A stretch of DNA of 21,626 bases from a virus: positions 1-21,626 of IMG/VR virus record IMGVR_UViG_3300005264_001131. One strand, written 5' to 3'. Position 1 is the stretch's first letter; every line of letters begins with the position of its first letter. Shown in pieces: positions 11,276 to 19,430 of this stretch. A program made the translations under genes and the position numbers. The notes below the pieces were generated by a model. It was not told the DNA's origin, made no database searches, and saw only the letters and a program-made list of their open reading frames with translations.

Positions 11276-13226
11276 ATCTAAGTTCTCTGTCCCTTTTGAG
11301 TTAGAGGCGGGAGTGGCGGCGCGTGAGTATGATGTGCGTCTGGTGAAGTCCGGTTTTGTTCAGGGACGGGACGGCGATCCGGTCAATTGGTATGTTCCCG
11401 CCGATACTATCAAGGCCGCCGTGGAAGCCGGCTCTTTTGAAAACATCTCTTGCTTTATAGACCACGCCGATTACTTTGACAGTCCTTCAGTAAAGGGGTT
11501 GTGTGGTATTTTCCACAATGCGGTTTATGTTGAGGAAGATCAATCGGCTTATGCCACGCTGCGGCTTTATGACCGGGAAGACTTAGCTTGGGTTGGCTCG
11601 CTGTTTGACCAGATTATAGCCAACAGCAAGGAAGGGCTAAGCGCTGCGCTTGGCTTCTCACTTCTCTTTTATGGCGATCACGAATGGCAAGAAGGCAGTA
11701 ACGGCGAAACTCGCGTTACTACGGACTTTGGCTTTGTTGAATCGTGCGACGTGGTTTTTCGACCCGGAGCAGACGGACGACTTAAAGAAGCGCTATCAGC
11801 GGCAGGCGTAATCCTGCCTGAAAATATCAATGGGGCAATGTCCCCCAATATTATCAACACCTTAGGAGGTGTACCAATGGATGACAATACCATCCAAACC
11901 CCCGCTAATGGGGCGGGACAAACCCCCACAGAAGATACCGATGTCTTGGCTACCCCTAAACCTGCTCAAGTTCAGGATGTTGATGTGCTTGCTCAGATTG
12001 CCGGGATGCGGCAAGAAATTGCCGGCTTGACGGCGGCTCTGGCTACCAGAATTGAACCTGGCGTTATTCAGGGGATGGGGCAGCCGCCGTGCGAAGGCTC
12101 GCCTGGACGTATCCACGGGATGCAAACTCCTTTGGATCGCTTCACCGCTGTTGACTGGATATTCGGCGTCGAAGGCGCGGAGATGCCTGACCCGCAGTTT
12201 CGCCGGATGGATGCTGTTTATCGCGCCCTTACCGGTGACTATGAACTGCGCGGCGTTTTCGACAAGGAACGGGTGATGTTGGCCGCTGCTACGACTGGCA
12301 CTCTGGCGGGGATGGCTGTAAACGCAATGAACAAGGTGATTATGGTTCAGTTCAGCGCTTTGGCCTTCTGGCGGTGGTTTGAGCAGATTGTTACTCCCAC
12401 CCCCAACGACGGAACGCTGAACGCTATGCAGTGGATTACTTACGGCGGCATTAGCAACTTGCCCACCGTACCCGAAGGCGGTGCTTATGGTGAGTTGTCT
12501 GTAGACGACGCCAAGGAGAGCGATAGCTTTATCAAAAAGGGCGGCTATGTGGGGATCACCCGTGAGATGATCAAAAACTCTGACATTTTACGTATCCAGG
12601 CCGTACCCAAAGCTTTGGCTGTTGCCGCTCTGCGCACCCGCTCTGCTGCTGTATCCGCTATTTTCACTCAAGCCTCTGGCGTGGGGCCGACATTGGATCA
12701 GGATAGTACGCCCCTGTTCCACGCTGACCATGGCAATGTTGCTACAACCGCCTTCGGTACAAGTACCGCCGCCTGGCGCGCCGCCCGGATCGAGTGTTTC
12801 AAACACGCAGAGATAAACAGCGGCAAGCGGTTGGGCATTTTCCCCAGATTCGCTCTTGTTCCCGCCGACCTGTACGATGTAGCGTTGACTGTCTTTGGTT
12901 ATGGTGAAGGGATGCCTACGGCTTATGTCCCCGAAGCCGAAAGCAGGGGCAGCGAGGACCCGCGCCCGATTCCCTTGGCGGTGCCAGACTGGACGGATGC
13001 CGGAGATTGGGCTTATATCACTGACCCGATTGTAAATCCGGTTATCGGCATTAGCTACAGCCAGGCGCCCGGCGGCGGCCAACACCCCGCCCCTGAGCTA
13101 TTTGCTGTTACCGCTGAAACGGGGGGGCTGATGTTCACCAATGATACCCTGCCCATCAAGGTGCGCGACGAGTTCGCCGTCGGCGTCAATGGGCCGCGTG
13201 GTATTGGCAAGCGCAACGTAGCCTAA
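11238..13226 (+). CDS. Prohead protease-major capsid fusion protein
   Basis: 662 residues in one frame. Residues 30-190 form a prohead protease: SGFVQGRDGDPVNWYVP, H76 in CFIDHAD, S135 in KEGLSAALGFS and an ESCDVVFRPGADGRLKEALS ending like other phage maturation proteases; H76 and S135 are the likely catalytic pair. Residues 191-300 are Pro/Thr-rich with one helix (LAQIAGMRQEIAGLTAAL), as in a scaffold or delta domain. Residues 300-662 resemble an HK97-type major capsid protein (for example FWRWFEQIVTPTPNDGTLNA and GGYVGITREMIKNSD). A strong internal start (ATG 11877) could give protease-free capsid. The start overlaps the portal gene; a hairpin and terminator follow. Confidence 0.85.
   Translation: MSKKKKGPTGKSESKFSVPFELEAGVAAREYDVRLVKSGFVQGRDGDPVNWYVPADTIKAAVEAGSFENISCFIDHADYFDSPSVKGLCGIFHNAVYVEEDQSAYATLRLYDREDLAWVGSLFDQIIANSKEGLSAALGFSLLFYGDHEWQEGSNGETRVTTDFGFVESCDVVFRPGADGRLKEALSAAGVILPENINGAMSPNIINTLGGVPMDDNTIQTPANGAGQTPTEDTDVLATPKPAQVQDVDVLAQIAGMRQEIAGLTAALATRIEPGVIQGMGQPPCEGSPGRIHGMQTPLDRFTAVDWIFGVEGAEMPDPQFRRMDAVYRALTGDYELRGVFDKERVMLAAATTGTLAGMAVNAMNKVIMVQFSALAFWRWFEQIVTPTPNDGTLNAMQWITYGGISNLPTVPEGGAYGELSVDDAKESDSFIKKGGYVGITREMIKNSDILRIQAVPKALAVAALRTRSAAVSAIFTQASGVGPTLDQDSTPLFHADHGNVATTAFGTSTAAWRAARIECFKHAEINSGKRLGIFPRFALVPADLYDVALTVFGYGEGMPTAYVPEAESRGSEDPRPIPLAVPDWTDAGDWAYITDPIVNPVIGISYSQAPGGGQHPAPELFAVTAETGGLMFTNDTLPIKVRDEFAVGVNGPRGIGKRNVA
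11864..13226 (+). CDS. Internal in-frame start: scaffold domain plus major capsid protein
   Basis: AGGAGGTG (11864-11871) is a near-perfect ribosome site 5 bases before ATG 11877 (Met214 of the fusion), better than the site of the full-length start. Translation from 11877 would give a 449-residue protein with the helical scaffold segment and the whole capsid domain but no protease. Such nested in-frame genes are known in tailed phages (lambda C/Nu3), and they solve the stoichiometry problem of needing hundreds of capsid subunits but few proteases. This is inferred from the ribosome site; the feature includes that site. Confidence 0.65.
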
Positions 13227-13250
13227 ATCAATTTAATAACCCTAATGAAG

Positions 13251-13285
13251 CTCTCTGTGAGTCAACCTGGTTGATTCACAGGGAG
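13251..13285. other. 16-bp-stem hairpin after the capsid gene
   Basis: The arms at 13251-13266 and 13270-13285 pair along 16 positions with two G-U pairs around a CTG loop. A third copy of the arm motif (TGTGAATCA) follows at 13289-13297. It may protect the abundant capsid mRNA 3' end. Confidence 0.55.
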
Positions 13286-13312
13286 CAGTGTGAATCACTA
13301 AGGAGTAACAAA

Positions 13313-13345
13313 ATGAACCTTGTGTTGACTTTCATCGAGGGCTAA
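13313..13345 (+). CDS. Decapeptide frame MNLVLTFIEG
   Basis: Ten codons plus TAA, with AAGGAG 7 bases before the ATG. It sits between the capsid hairpin and the terminator. It has the same length as the frames at 6084 and 6418. A leader peptide or chance frame; no other gene uses this ribosome site. Confidence 0.3.
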   Translation: MNLVLTFIEG

Positions 13346-13356
13346 ACACTGAGTTT

Positions 13357-13379
13357 AACGGGGTAGGCGACCCCGTTTT
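13357..13379 (+). terminator. Intrinsic terminator after the capsid gene
   Basis: AACGGGGT (13357-13364) and ACCCCGTT (13370-13377) form a perfect 8-bp stem around AGGCG, ending in TTTT. It probably reduces transcription from capsid into the connector genes. Confidence 0.65.
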
Positions 13380-13385
13380 ACTACT

Positions 13386-13432
13386 ATGACTGGCGGCGGG
13401 GTTTCAACCTCCTTTGATCCGTCGCCGGTCAT
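13386..13432. other. Long inverted repeat ATGACYGGCG, upstream of the holin-like gene
   Basis: ATGACTGGCGGCGG (13386-13399) pairs with CCGTCGCCGGTCAT (13419-13432) at 12 of 14 positions. The arms resemble those of the hairpin at the integrase start (4927-4956). Confidence 0.45.
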
Positions 13433-13454
13433 AAATTTATTTGGAGATCAATCT

Positions 13455-13652
13455 ATGAAAGTCACAAAACTATTCTACTTATCAAAAACATTTTGGTTTA
13501 ACATTCTGGCCGTGTTGGTGGTCATAGCCAATTATTTTGGCTACGCAGACTTCGAGCTGGACGAGACAATCATCACCCTGGTTGTCGCTTTGGTCAATCT
13601 GTTCCTGAGGTGGGTCACAAAGGAGGGAATAACGTGGGCAAGCAAGAGTTAA
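13455..13652 (+). CDS. Small two-helix membrane protein, holin-like
   Basis: 65 residues. The ATG at 13455 has TTGGAG 8 bases upstream; an upstream in-frame ATG lies in the hairpin and is less likely. Two hydrophobic segments, KTFWFNILAVLVVIANYFGY (about 11-30) and ITLVVALVNLFLRWV (about 42-56), are separated by a short acidic loop (DFELDET), and the C-terminus is positively charged. This pattern is common in phage proteins annotated as holins. No endolysin is seen nearby, so a lysis role is inference. The end overlaps the next gene by 19 bases. Confidence 0.55.
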   Translation: MKVTKLFYLSKTFWFNILAVLVVIANYFGYADFELDETIITLVVALVNLFLRWVTKEGITWASKS

Positions 13653-13981
13653 TCAAGGCGGCCTGTAAATCGCTTAAGCTAAAATACCCCCCGGAAGCCG
13701 CAAAAGTGTATCCCGGCTACGTGATTGTGATCAGCAGGGAGTATCAGAAGTTTAGCGTTCCGACAAGTGGTCTTTTGCTTGCTGATGAGGCGTTGTTTGC
13801 TACAGCAGACCGGGACGCGCTGCTTGCCACCGGCCTGAAGATGATGCACATAGGCGCGTTGACCGAGGGCGGTTATACAACGTTGGCGGCTTTACGCGCC
13901 GCTACTGACATTGATCTGCTGGCTCTGCCTCACATTGGCAGGGCGGCTCTTAAACGGATTAGAGTGGCCGCAGGTGATTGA
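13634..13981 (+). CDS. Helix-hairpin-helix protein, unknown virion or head-tail role
   Basis: 115 residues from GTG 13634, chosen because AAAGGAGGG lies 5-6 bases upstream. The C-terminal part (TLAALRAATDIDLLALPHIG followed by RAALKRIR) is a helix-hairpin-helix motif of the RuvA/topoisomerase type, with the hairpin turn at LPHIG. Such motifs bind DNA without sequence specificity. The N-terminal 75 residues (KYPPEAAKVYPGYVIV, FSVPTSGLLLADE) look like small beta strands. In the structural operon it may help DNA entry or exit at the head-tail joint; this is inference. It overlaps its downstream neighbour by 8 bases. Confidence 0.65.
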   Translation: MGKQELIKAACKSLKLKYPPEAAKVYPGYVIVISREYQKFSVPTSGLLLADEALFATADRDALLATGLKMMHIGALTEGGYTTLAALRAATDIDLLALPHIGRAALKRIRVAAGD

Positions 13982-14426
13982 GGACGAGATTGCCTTGTCG
14001 ATTGACGGCGATGGTTTTATTGCCGCCACATTCGACAGGGTACAGGGTGCGCGAATATGGGAATTGTCTCAAGCAGGCGACCTGTACCGGACACTACTAC
14101 AAAGCGCTTTGATCATCGGGTGGGAAGTTTTTAGAGATATTAGGCGATTGTCATTTGTCGCTTCGCCCGCTCCGCTTGAGAAGCGGGCGGTGGGGCTGGC
14201 TTATCTGCTTAGAGAAAGTGGGGCAACCGGGTTGTCGCTTAAAAGCGTAACCATAGCCAATCTGGACACTGATACTCTGACCGCCGCCGAAGGCTACGCT
14301 GATGACTATCAAAAAATAGTCTGGCGTTCAGAGGCGTTGTTTGAACTTTACCACGCCTGGCGTGCCTCCGGCCTGGCGGTGCGTGAGGAATTGATACCCT
14401 GGCCTTTGGCCGGAAAGGAGCGATAG
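13974..14426 (+). CDS. Hypothetical structural-operon protein
   Basis: 150 residues from GTG 13974, which overlaps the stop of the HhH gene by 8 bases, so coupling is likely and the start is not certain. The N-terminus (EIALSIDGDGFIAATFDRVQ) looks like beta strands. The remainder alternates helices and turns, with LFELYHAWRASGLAVREELI near the end. I recognise no family. Position between portal/capsid and the connector-like proteins suggests a head-completion or tail-attachment part. Confidence 0.55.
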   Translation: MIEDEIALSIDGDGFIAATFDRVQGARIWELSQAGDLYRTLLQSALIIGWEVFRDIRRLSFVASPAPLEKRAVGLAYLLRESGATGLSLKSVTIANLDTDTLTAAEGYADDYQKIVWRSEALFELYHAWRASGLAVREELIPWPLAGKER

Positions 14427-14427
14427 T

Positions 14428-15063
14428 ATGGCTAGTTCTGTTACGCTGGCTAATTTGAGGGACCGTGTAGAGGAATCGTTGATGGATTCAGGTAATACTA
14501 TCTGGTCGACAACCACGCTGGACGAAGCTATTAGACACGCGCTGGACGAATATTTTGCTGTTTTGCCGTTGCGTGGCGCCAGTAGTCTCGCTTTGACAGC
14601 CGTTCTGTCTGCCAATGGACGTGAGATAGATATTAGCGGCATATCGGGTTTGGTAGATGTGATTGACGTATGGGGGCCATACGTCGCGGCAGATGATAAG
14701 CCGAAGGTGCGCAAGTTTGACTTCTGGCTTGATCAGCAGATTGTCTATGTTTCTGATGGCGAGGCTCTGGAAACAACGGAGACCGCCCGTATTTTCTACA
14801 CCAAGCAGCATACCCTGAATGGCCTTGATGGCGCGTCGGCAACAACGTTCAGGTTAGGGGATGATTCTCTTATTGTCCTTGGCGCAACTGGTTACGCCTG
14901 TTTTAGTCGCGCAACTGATTTGATTGAGCAGGTTAAGATTGATCAGAACGCCGTTGATGGATTGAGAGAATTGGGAAAGGAATCGCTGACCGCTTTTCGA
15001 TCCCGCCTTGTCAAAATTGAGGAAATGCTGATTTCCGCTAACGTGAGGAACAAGCTTCGATGA
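14428..15063 (+). CDS. Connector/adaptor-like structural protein, copy 1
   Basis: 211 residues with AAAGGAG 7 bases before the ATG. The N-terminus (NLRDRVEESLMDSGN, then WSTTTLDEAIRHALDEY) is the helical start seen in gp6-like head-tail connector and similar proteins. A central LVDVIDVWGPYVAADD and TETARIFYTKQHTL, then a C-terminal helix bundle (RATDLIEQ onward), are shared in order with the next gene. The two genes are therefore paralogues side by side. The likely role is in the ring between portal and tail; the exact position is inferred from gene order. It overlaps the next gene by 4 bases (ATGA). Confidence 0.7.
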   Translation: MASSVTLANLRDRVEESLMDSGNTIWSTTTLDEAIRHALDEYFAVLPLRGASSLALTAVLSANGREIDISGISGLVDVIDVWGPYVAADDKPKVRKFDFWLDQQIVYVSDGEALETTETARIFYTKQHTLNGLDGASATTFRLGDDSLIVLGATGYACFSRATDLIEQVKIDQNAVDGLRELGKESLTAFRSRLVKIEEMLISANVRNKLR

Positions 15064-15782
15064 CCACGTTAATTGTTATTCGTGAGCGGGCGCGCCAACT
15101 TTTGGCTGACACTGAAGCTGATGTTTGGTCTGATGCCGATTTGGACGAGGCGCTTAACCAGGCGCTTGAAATCTATTCCCGCGAACGGCCTTATCAGGAT
15201 GTGGCGGCGGTGGCTATTACCGCTCCCGCGGCTGTGCCTGCCGAAGTAGTGATACCGGCAGATACGGTTGTAACAGTTGATGGCGAATGGGTTATCGGTA
15301 GACGGGACACACTGAAAGAACTGGACCTGAGCGTACTGGCAAACACACTGATAGATGTTACTGACGTGTGGTGTCCCTTCACTGCCGCCGACCCGGAGGA
15401 CCCGCCTAATGAACGCGCCTTTAGCTACTGGTCATCGCTACAGACGCTCTACCTGAGCGGCTATGAGCCTGATACGGGCGAAACGGCGCGTGTTTTCTAT
15501 ACTCGCCTGCATACTCTGGATATAAACGCTACCAGCGTTCCTCAGCGTGATCACGGTTTGCTGGCTCTGGGCGGCGCGGCCTATGCCGCCAACTCGCGTG
15601 CGGTAGATATTGCCGAGAGGCGAGGTGCGGTTGACGTGCTGGTTACTCAGCAAGTGCGAGCTTGGGGCGCGGCACAGCTGCGGCGTTTTATGTCTGAGTT
15701 GAGTAAGTCGGCTTCGATGGATGTGGCTGGGGGACCGGTTGAGGTTGGGCAGCTGGATAGGTATGTGGGGGATTGGTCTTAA
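15060..15782 (+). CDS. Connector/adaptor-like structural protein, copy 2
   Basis: 240 residues. Matching blocks with copy 1: IRERARQLLADTEADVWSDA, then DLDEALNQALEIYSRERP; LIDVTDVWCPFTAADP; GETARVFYTRLHTL; and GGAAYAANSRAVDIAER. It differs by a longer beta-rich insertion (AVAITAPAAVPAEVVIPAD, about 48-66). The start overlaps the copy 1 stop (ATGA), and the stop shares a base with the hub gene start (TAATG), so all three are coupled. The two paralogues may form stacked rings or different symmetry adaptors. Copy 2 keeps the fuller N-terminal motif (EYSRERP-like), so it may be the ancestral form; this is inference. Confidence 0.7.
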   Translation: MTTLIVIRERARQLLADTEADVWSDADLDEALNQALEIYSRERPYQDVAAVAITAPAAVPAEVVIPADTVVTVDGEWVIGRRDTLKELDLSVLANTLIDVTDVWCPFTAADPEDPPNERAFSYWSSLQTLYLSGYEPDTGETARVFYTRLHTLDINATSVPQRDHGLLALGGAAYAANSRAVDIAERRGAVDVLVTQQVRAWGAAQLRRFMSELSKSASMDVAGGPVEVGQLDRYVGDWS

Positions 15783-18097
15783 TGGCAAGGGCTATCTCGG
15801 CTGCTCTGTTGGCAGAACAAAAGAAAACTGCCTATACGCCCCACGTATCGCTATCTATTCGAGAAGCGGATATACCCCACCCATCTTTACTGGCCTCAAC
15901 AGCATCAAGGGCAGACGAACACGCAATCGCCCACGCCAGTATGGGAGCAGCCACGTTTATACAATCCCGGCAATATATTTACGCCGCAACTTACGAGTTG
16001 CAATGGCGGCTCATTGCCGATCCATCCCTGCCCAGCGAGTGGACGGCCGCCTGGACAGCCATAAAGACAGGCATTTACCGCCACGCCCTATTCTGGACAG
16101 GAACATACACGGTCTTGGTATACATCAACACCAGCACAGGCACAGCTTACTGGCGACGTACTTCAAACGGCGGATCATCCTGGAGCGCAGAACAAACAAT
16201 CTGGTCAGCGTCAACGTCAGTTCACACGCTTGTAGGCGTTAGCGTAGGCGCTACGCGCAGCGCCGTCTTTTGGAGAGACGGGACCAACACAATCAAAATG
16301 CGGCGCTATAATCACACCACAGATAGTTGGGGAGGGCAACGGGCGTTCACGCTCCCTTCTGATGTTACCGGAGAATTTGGGGTAGCTACCTTAGACGCCG
16401 GAAGCGATAGTTATTATCTAACTGTGCCGATTAAAGGTCCCTCTATAGCCCAAGAGCGCTCTATCCAGTTCTATAAATACAATTACACCACCAACACGCT
16501 TACAACGATCTGGACCCACCTATTGCTTTCAGCAGAAGCCGCTGGCGTTCCCTACGAAATCAACAGCGTAAAGCTGTGTCGAGCTGATTACGGCTGGCTA
16601 ATGGTCTATGCTGTTGAGAGTGGAGGTCTGGCAGGTAACATCAATTGGGATAGCGATGTTTTCATTTCCCACAATATAACCCACGACGATGACTGGTTTA
16701 CCCTTAACGAGTTTGAATACTTTTCGGCGGGGATGAGGCTCGGCTTCAGCACATTGCCATACCAGGCCAACGTGATTATAAGTAATGAGGGGTGCTATAT
16801 TGTGGGTGATGATGAGGTGTTTCGCTCACCGGCCATTGCCGGCGCAAAGACGTTCAACACAAGCCGGATAATCAGCTACGATTATAGCGAAGCTCAAAAA
16901 TCCAGCCTCGATTTGATTATTGATAACCCTGCCGGCAACACAGATTTGGATTTTCTTGAGGATGGATATTTAGGCGCAAACATTGTTTTCAGCGTAGGCG
17001 CAACCATAAACGGTACAGCGTATGGGGTGGATCGAAAGTTAATTTTGAGCGACATAGAATGGCTGGATTATAACCGCCAAGTAAAAATTACGGCCGTCGG
17101 TGGTGAATTGCTTCTGGAGAGATGGAAAGCTTACTACGGATACACTTTCAATAGTGTAACCATCAAAGCGGCTATCCGCGCCACCGCCGCTCTGGCCGGT
17201 ATAATGGAATCGTCATTCGACACCAATAGCTTATGGAGCCTAACAATTTCGCTATCAATTCAACCAGGCCAGAGTGGGCGCTCGGTCCTCAACTCATTGG
17301 CAACACAATTCCAGTTTCAATACCAAATTGTTGACTTATCAATTCATTGTTTCGTCTTGACCGCCTCTCCCTCAGTTGACTACACATTCGGCAACGGAGC
17401 GGGCGAACATCCATTAGTTGACGTGAAAAGCAGCAGCCGCCGAACATTACCCACAGCTACCCATATAGCAGTTGCCGGTGATGCAGTAGGCGGCGAGGCA
17501 TTGGCTACTACGTTGCAAGCCGAAATCGGACGGATGTTCACTAGTGTTGTTAATCGCAGATACATCACATCAGACAACCAGGCGGAAGATATCGCTGCCA
17601 GATTACTGAACAAAACAAAAGCCAGTGTTCAGCAAGGCCGTTTGGTTAATATGCCAGCGTTTCACCTGCAGGTGTGGGATGTAGTAAGTTACAATGGTTT
17701 TAGCGATGATCAAGAGCGGTACATCACCGGCATCAAAGAACGGTATAGCAACGCCGGTCTATCGCAATCACTTGATGTAGGAAACATATCTCAACAGGCA
17801 ACGGGCGGCGGAGGCGGCATCTCGATGACTGTTGACGGCGGATTGTCCATAGTACGCGGGCAACTCGTATCATTCAACAGTTCCACTTTTACAGCCCTTG
17901 TCCGCATCGAAGGCAACGCTTCAGCAATTGAATTAAACGTGGGGTATTGGAACCACGCCCTTACCCTCACTACCAAAACCAATGTAGCCGTCCTTCTCTT
18001 TGACGCATCCAACCCCAACGACGGCCTTATCCTCGGCCCCTACGGTAGCGGTGCGCCCCCTGCCTGGCCTGGCGCGGGCATACTACAAATAGATTGA
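15782..18097 (+). CDS. Tail hub/spike protein with sialidase-like propeller segment
   Basis: 771 residues, ATG 15782 overlapping the previous stop. Residues 45-350 have repeating blades (YELQWRLIADP, GTYTVLVYINTSTGTAYWRR, SVGATRSAVFWRDG) and one Asp-box, SNGGSSW (128-134), as in sialidase-type beta-propellers. Residues 355-660 read like a tail hub or baseplate protein (FNTSRIISYDYSEAQKSSLD, VDRKLILSDIEWLDY, GRSVLNSLATQFQFQYQI). After a GGGGG linker, the last 90 residues look like an OB-type or small beta domain. Such an arrangement suggests receptor or glycan binding fused to the tail tip. No catalytic Arg triad or Glu/Tyr set of a true sialidase was identified, so binding rather than cleavage is likely. 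Confidence 0.65.
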   Translation: MARAISAALLAEQKKTAYTPHVSLSIREADIPHPSLLASTASRADEHAIAHASMGAATFIQSRQYIYAATYELQWRLIADPSLPSEWTAAWTAIKTGIYRHALFWTGTYTVLVYINTSTGTAYWRRTSNGGSSWSAEQTIWSASTSVHTLVGVSVGATRSAVFWRDGTNTIKMRRYNHTTDSWGGQRAFTLPSDVTGEFGVATLDAGSDSYYLTVPIKGPSIAQERSIQFYKYNYTTNTLTTIWTHLLLSAEAAGVPYEINSVKLCRADYGWLMVYAVESGGLAGNINWDSDVFISHNITHDDDWFTLNEFEYFSAGMRLGFSTLPYQANVIISNEGCYIVGDDEVFRSPAIAGAKTFNTSRIISYDYSEAQKSSLDLIIDNPAGNTDLDFLEDGYLGANIVFSVGATINGTAYGVDRKLILSDIEWLDYNRQVKITAVGGELLLERWKAYYGYTFNSVTIKAAIRATAALAGIMESSFDTNSLWSLTISLSIQPGQSGRSVLNSLATQFQFQYQIVDLSIHCFVLTASPSVDYTFGNGAGEHPLVDVKSSSRRTLPTATHIAVAGDAVGGEALATTLQAEIGRMFTSVVNRRYITSDNQAEDIAARLLNKTKASVQQGRLVNMPAFHLQVWDVVSYNGFSDDQERYITGIKERYSNAGLSQSLDVGNISQQATGGGGGISMTVDGGLSIVRGQLVSFNSSTFTALVRIEGNASAIELNVGYWNHALTLTTKTNVAVLLFDASNPNDGLILGPYGSGAPPAWPGAGILQID

Positions 18098-18136
18098 TTA
18101 TAGGCTTGCCCTGAGCTTGCCGAATGGAGTAACACG

Positions 18137-18862
18137 ATGGGACAAATAAACGTTAAACAAGAGGCTTCAACACCAAGCAACCCCGCCTCCGGCTATGATA
18201 AACTTTACCCCACCGCCGACGGTTGGAAGCATCTTGATGATGCGGGCGTGGCGAAGCTGATTGCCTTGCTATCCTCTACGCTGACGAATAACAGGATTGT
18301 CATTGTAGACGCCAGCGGGCAACTAGACGCCGATGCAGACTTGACCTGGAACGGTAGCGTATTGGCAGTCGGCGGCTCAAACCCCGTAACAGGCGCAACG
18401 CTCGATGTAGCGGGGGATATTGTAGTGTCGGATGGGGCGGGGGGATCCGTGTTCACTATTGACCCTACCAACAAAGCGACAATAAACGTGGTAGAGAGTG
18501 TCCATACAGACACCTTCATCGCGACTGGCGGTGGGCCAGCAGTGAACTTTGATATTATGTGGCCGGACAATGTAAGCCGAACTATAGACATTGAAGTCAC
18601 ATTCAATGCTACACTCAGTAACTCTGGCAGAGGATGCGCGTACTCTGAAAGATTTTGTATTACTGGTTATTCATCAATTGTGCCAACACAACAATGGTCT
18701 AGTCACCTCAATTCATACGCTAATAGTATGACCATTGTAAAGAGCCTCATCACGGGCGGAGTACGATACGCCGTTACATACACATACGGCAGTGGTGCAA
18801 TTTCTGTAAAAACGCTTGTGAAGCAAAGTCCATCGAACTATATGAACATAACAATTACATAA
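18137..18862 (+). CDS. Tail fibre/receptor-binding-like protein
   Basis: 241 residues with ATGGAG before the ATG. The N-terminal half has a short helical stretch, then LDADADLTWNGSVLAVGG and ATLDVAGDIVVSDG, phrases typical of phage fibre and tail-spike stems. The C-terminal half (after GGGPAVNFDIMW) is rich in Ser, Thr, Tyr and beta propensity, with no trimerisation peptidase visible. It follows the hub gene, the usual place for a fibre. Receptor choice is unknown. Confidence 0.6.
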   Translation: MGQINVKQEASTPSNPASGYDKLYPTADGWKHLDDAGVAKLIALLSSTLTNNRIVIVDASGQLDADADLTWNGSVLAVGGSNPVTGATLDVAGDIVVSDGAGGSVFTIDPTNKATINVVESVHTDTFIATGGGPAVNFDIMWPDNVSRTIDIEVTFNATLSNSGRGCAYSERFCITGYSSIVPTQQWSSHLNSYANSMTIVKSLITGGVRYAVTYTYGSGAISVKTLVKQSPSNYMNITIT

Positions 18863-18874
18863 AGGAGTTCTAAA

Positions 18875-19228
18875 ATGGCAATAACAATCACACCCGCTCA
18901 GGCGGCGCAAGCAGCGGTGTACACGGAAAGAGAAAGACACATCCGGCAACTACTCGCAAATGGCCTAAAATTACAACTCAAGGCTATCGAAGCTCGCGTC
19001 CAGCTAGAGGCGCAACTCGTGGCTGATGGCGAATTAGAGGAGATGGCGGCATATTACACCACGCAATACGCTCGGCTCGGCAGTGAAGCCCAAGACGCCT
19101 TTGACGCAATCGAGGCGCGGATAGTTGCCAATCATCAATTGATGTGGCGGATGCACAGTGCATTGAAGGCGATTGAACCGGACACGGATTTGTTTCCTGG
19201 TATTGTGGAGCCTTCACCATCCGAGTGA
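18875..19228 (+). CDS. Helical hypothetical protein, end of the structural operon
   Basis: 117 residues with AAAGGAG 8 bases before the ATG. Almost entirely helical (ITPAQAAQAAVYTERERHIR, LKAIEARVQLEAQLVADGEL), suggesting a coiled-coil or a tail-assembly chaperone-like fold. The C-terminus is acidic and Pro-rich. Following the fibre gene, it may be a fibre assembly factor, which is inference. Confidence 0.55.
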   Translation: MAITITPAQAAQAAVYTERERHIRQLLANGLKLQLKAIEARVQLEAQLVADGELEEMAAYYTTQYARLGSEAQDAFDAIEARIVANHQLMWRMHSALKAIEPDTDLFPGIVEPSPSE

Positions 19229-19430
19229 GTTGGAAGCGGCTGATTTTTTTTGGGATTCAATGGTTACTATTGCCCTGCCCCTGCCCTGCCCGTCGCGCCC
19301 CACTGAGCCGCCATAGGCGGCGATAGTGGGAGTGCGCGGGCTGGCGGGGCGGGCTGGATATGGACCGGAAGAATATAGCAAGCGGGCGGTACGCCCGTCT
19401 TGCGCTTCGTGGGGGGTGTGACTGATCCAG
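19229..19430. other. Convergent gap with hairpins, operon end
   Basis: CCCACT and AGTGGG (19300-19331) enclose CCGCC-ATA-GGCGG, and GCAAGCGGGCG pairs with CGCCCGTCTTGC around GTA (19378-19404) with one extra base. These sit between the rightward structural operon and the leftward genes, where bidirectional terminators are expected. TTTTTTTT at about 19243-19250 comes before them. No gene is supported. Confidence 0.45.
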
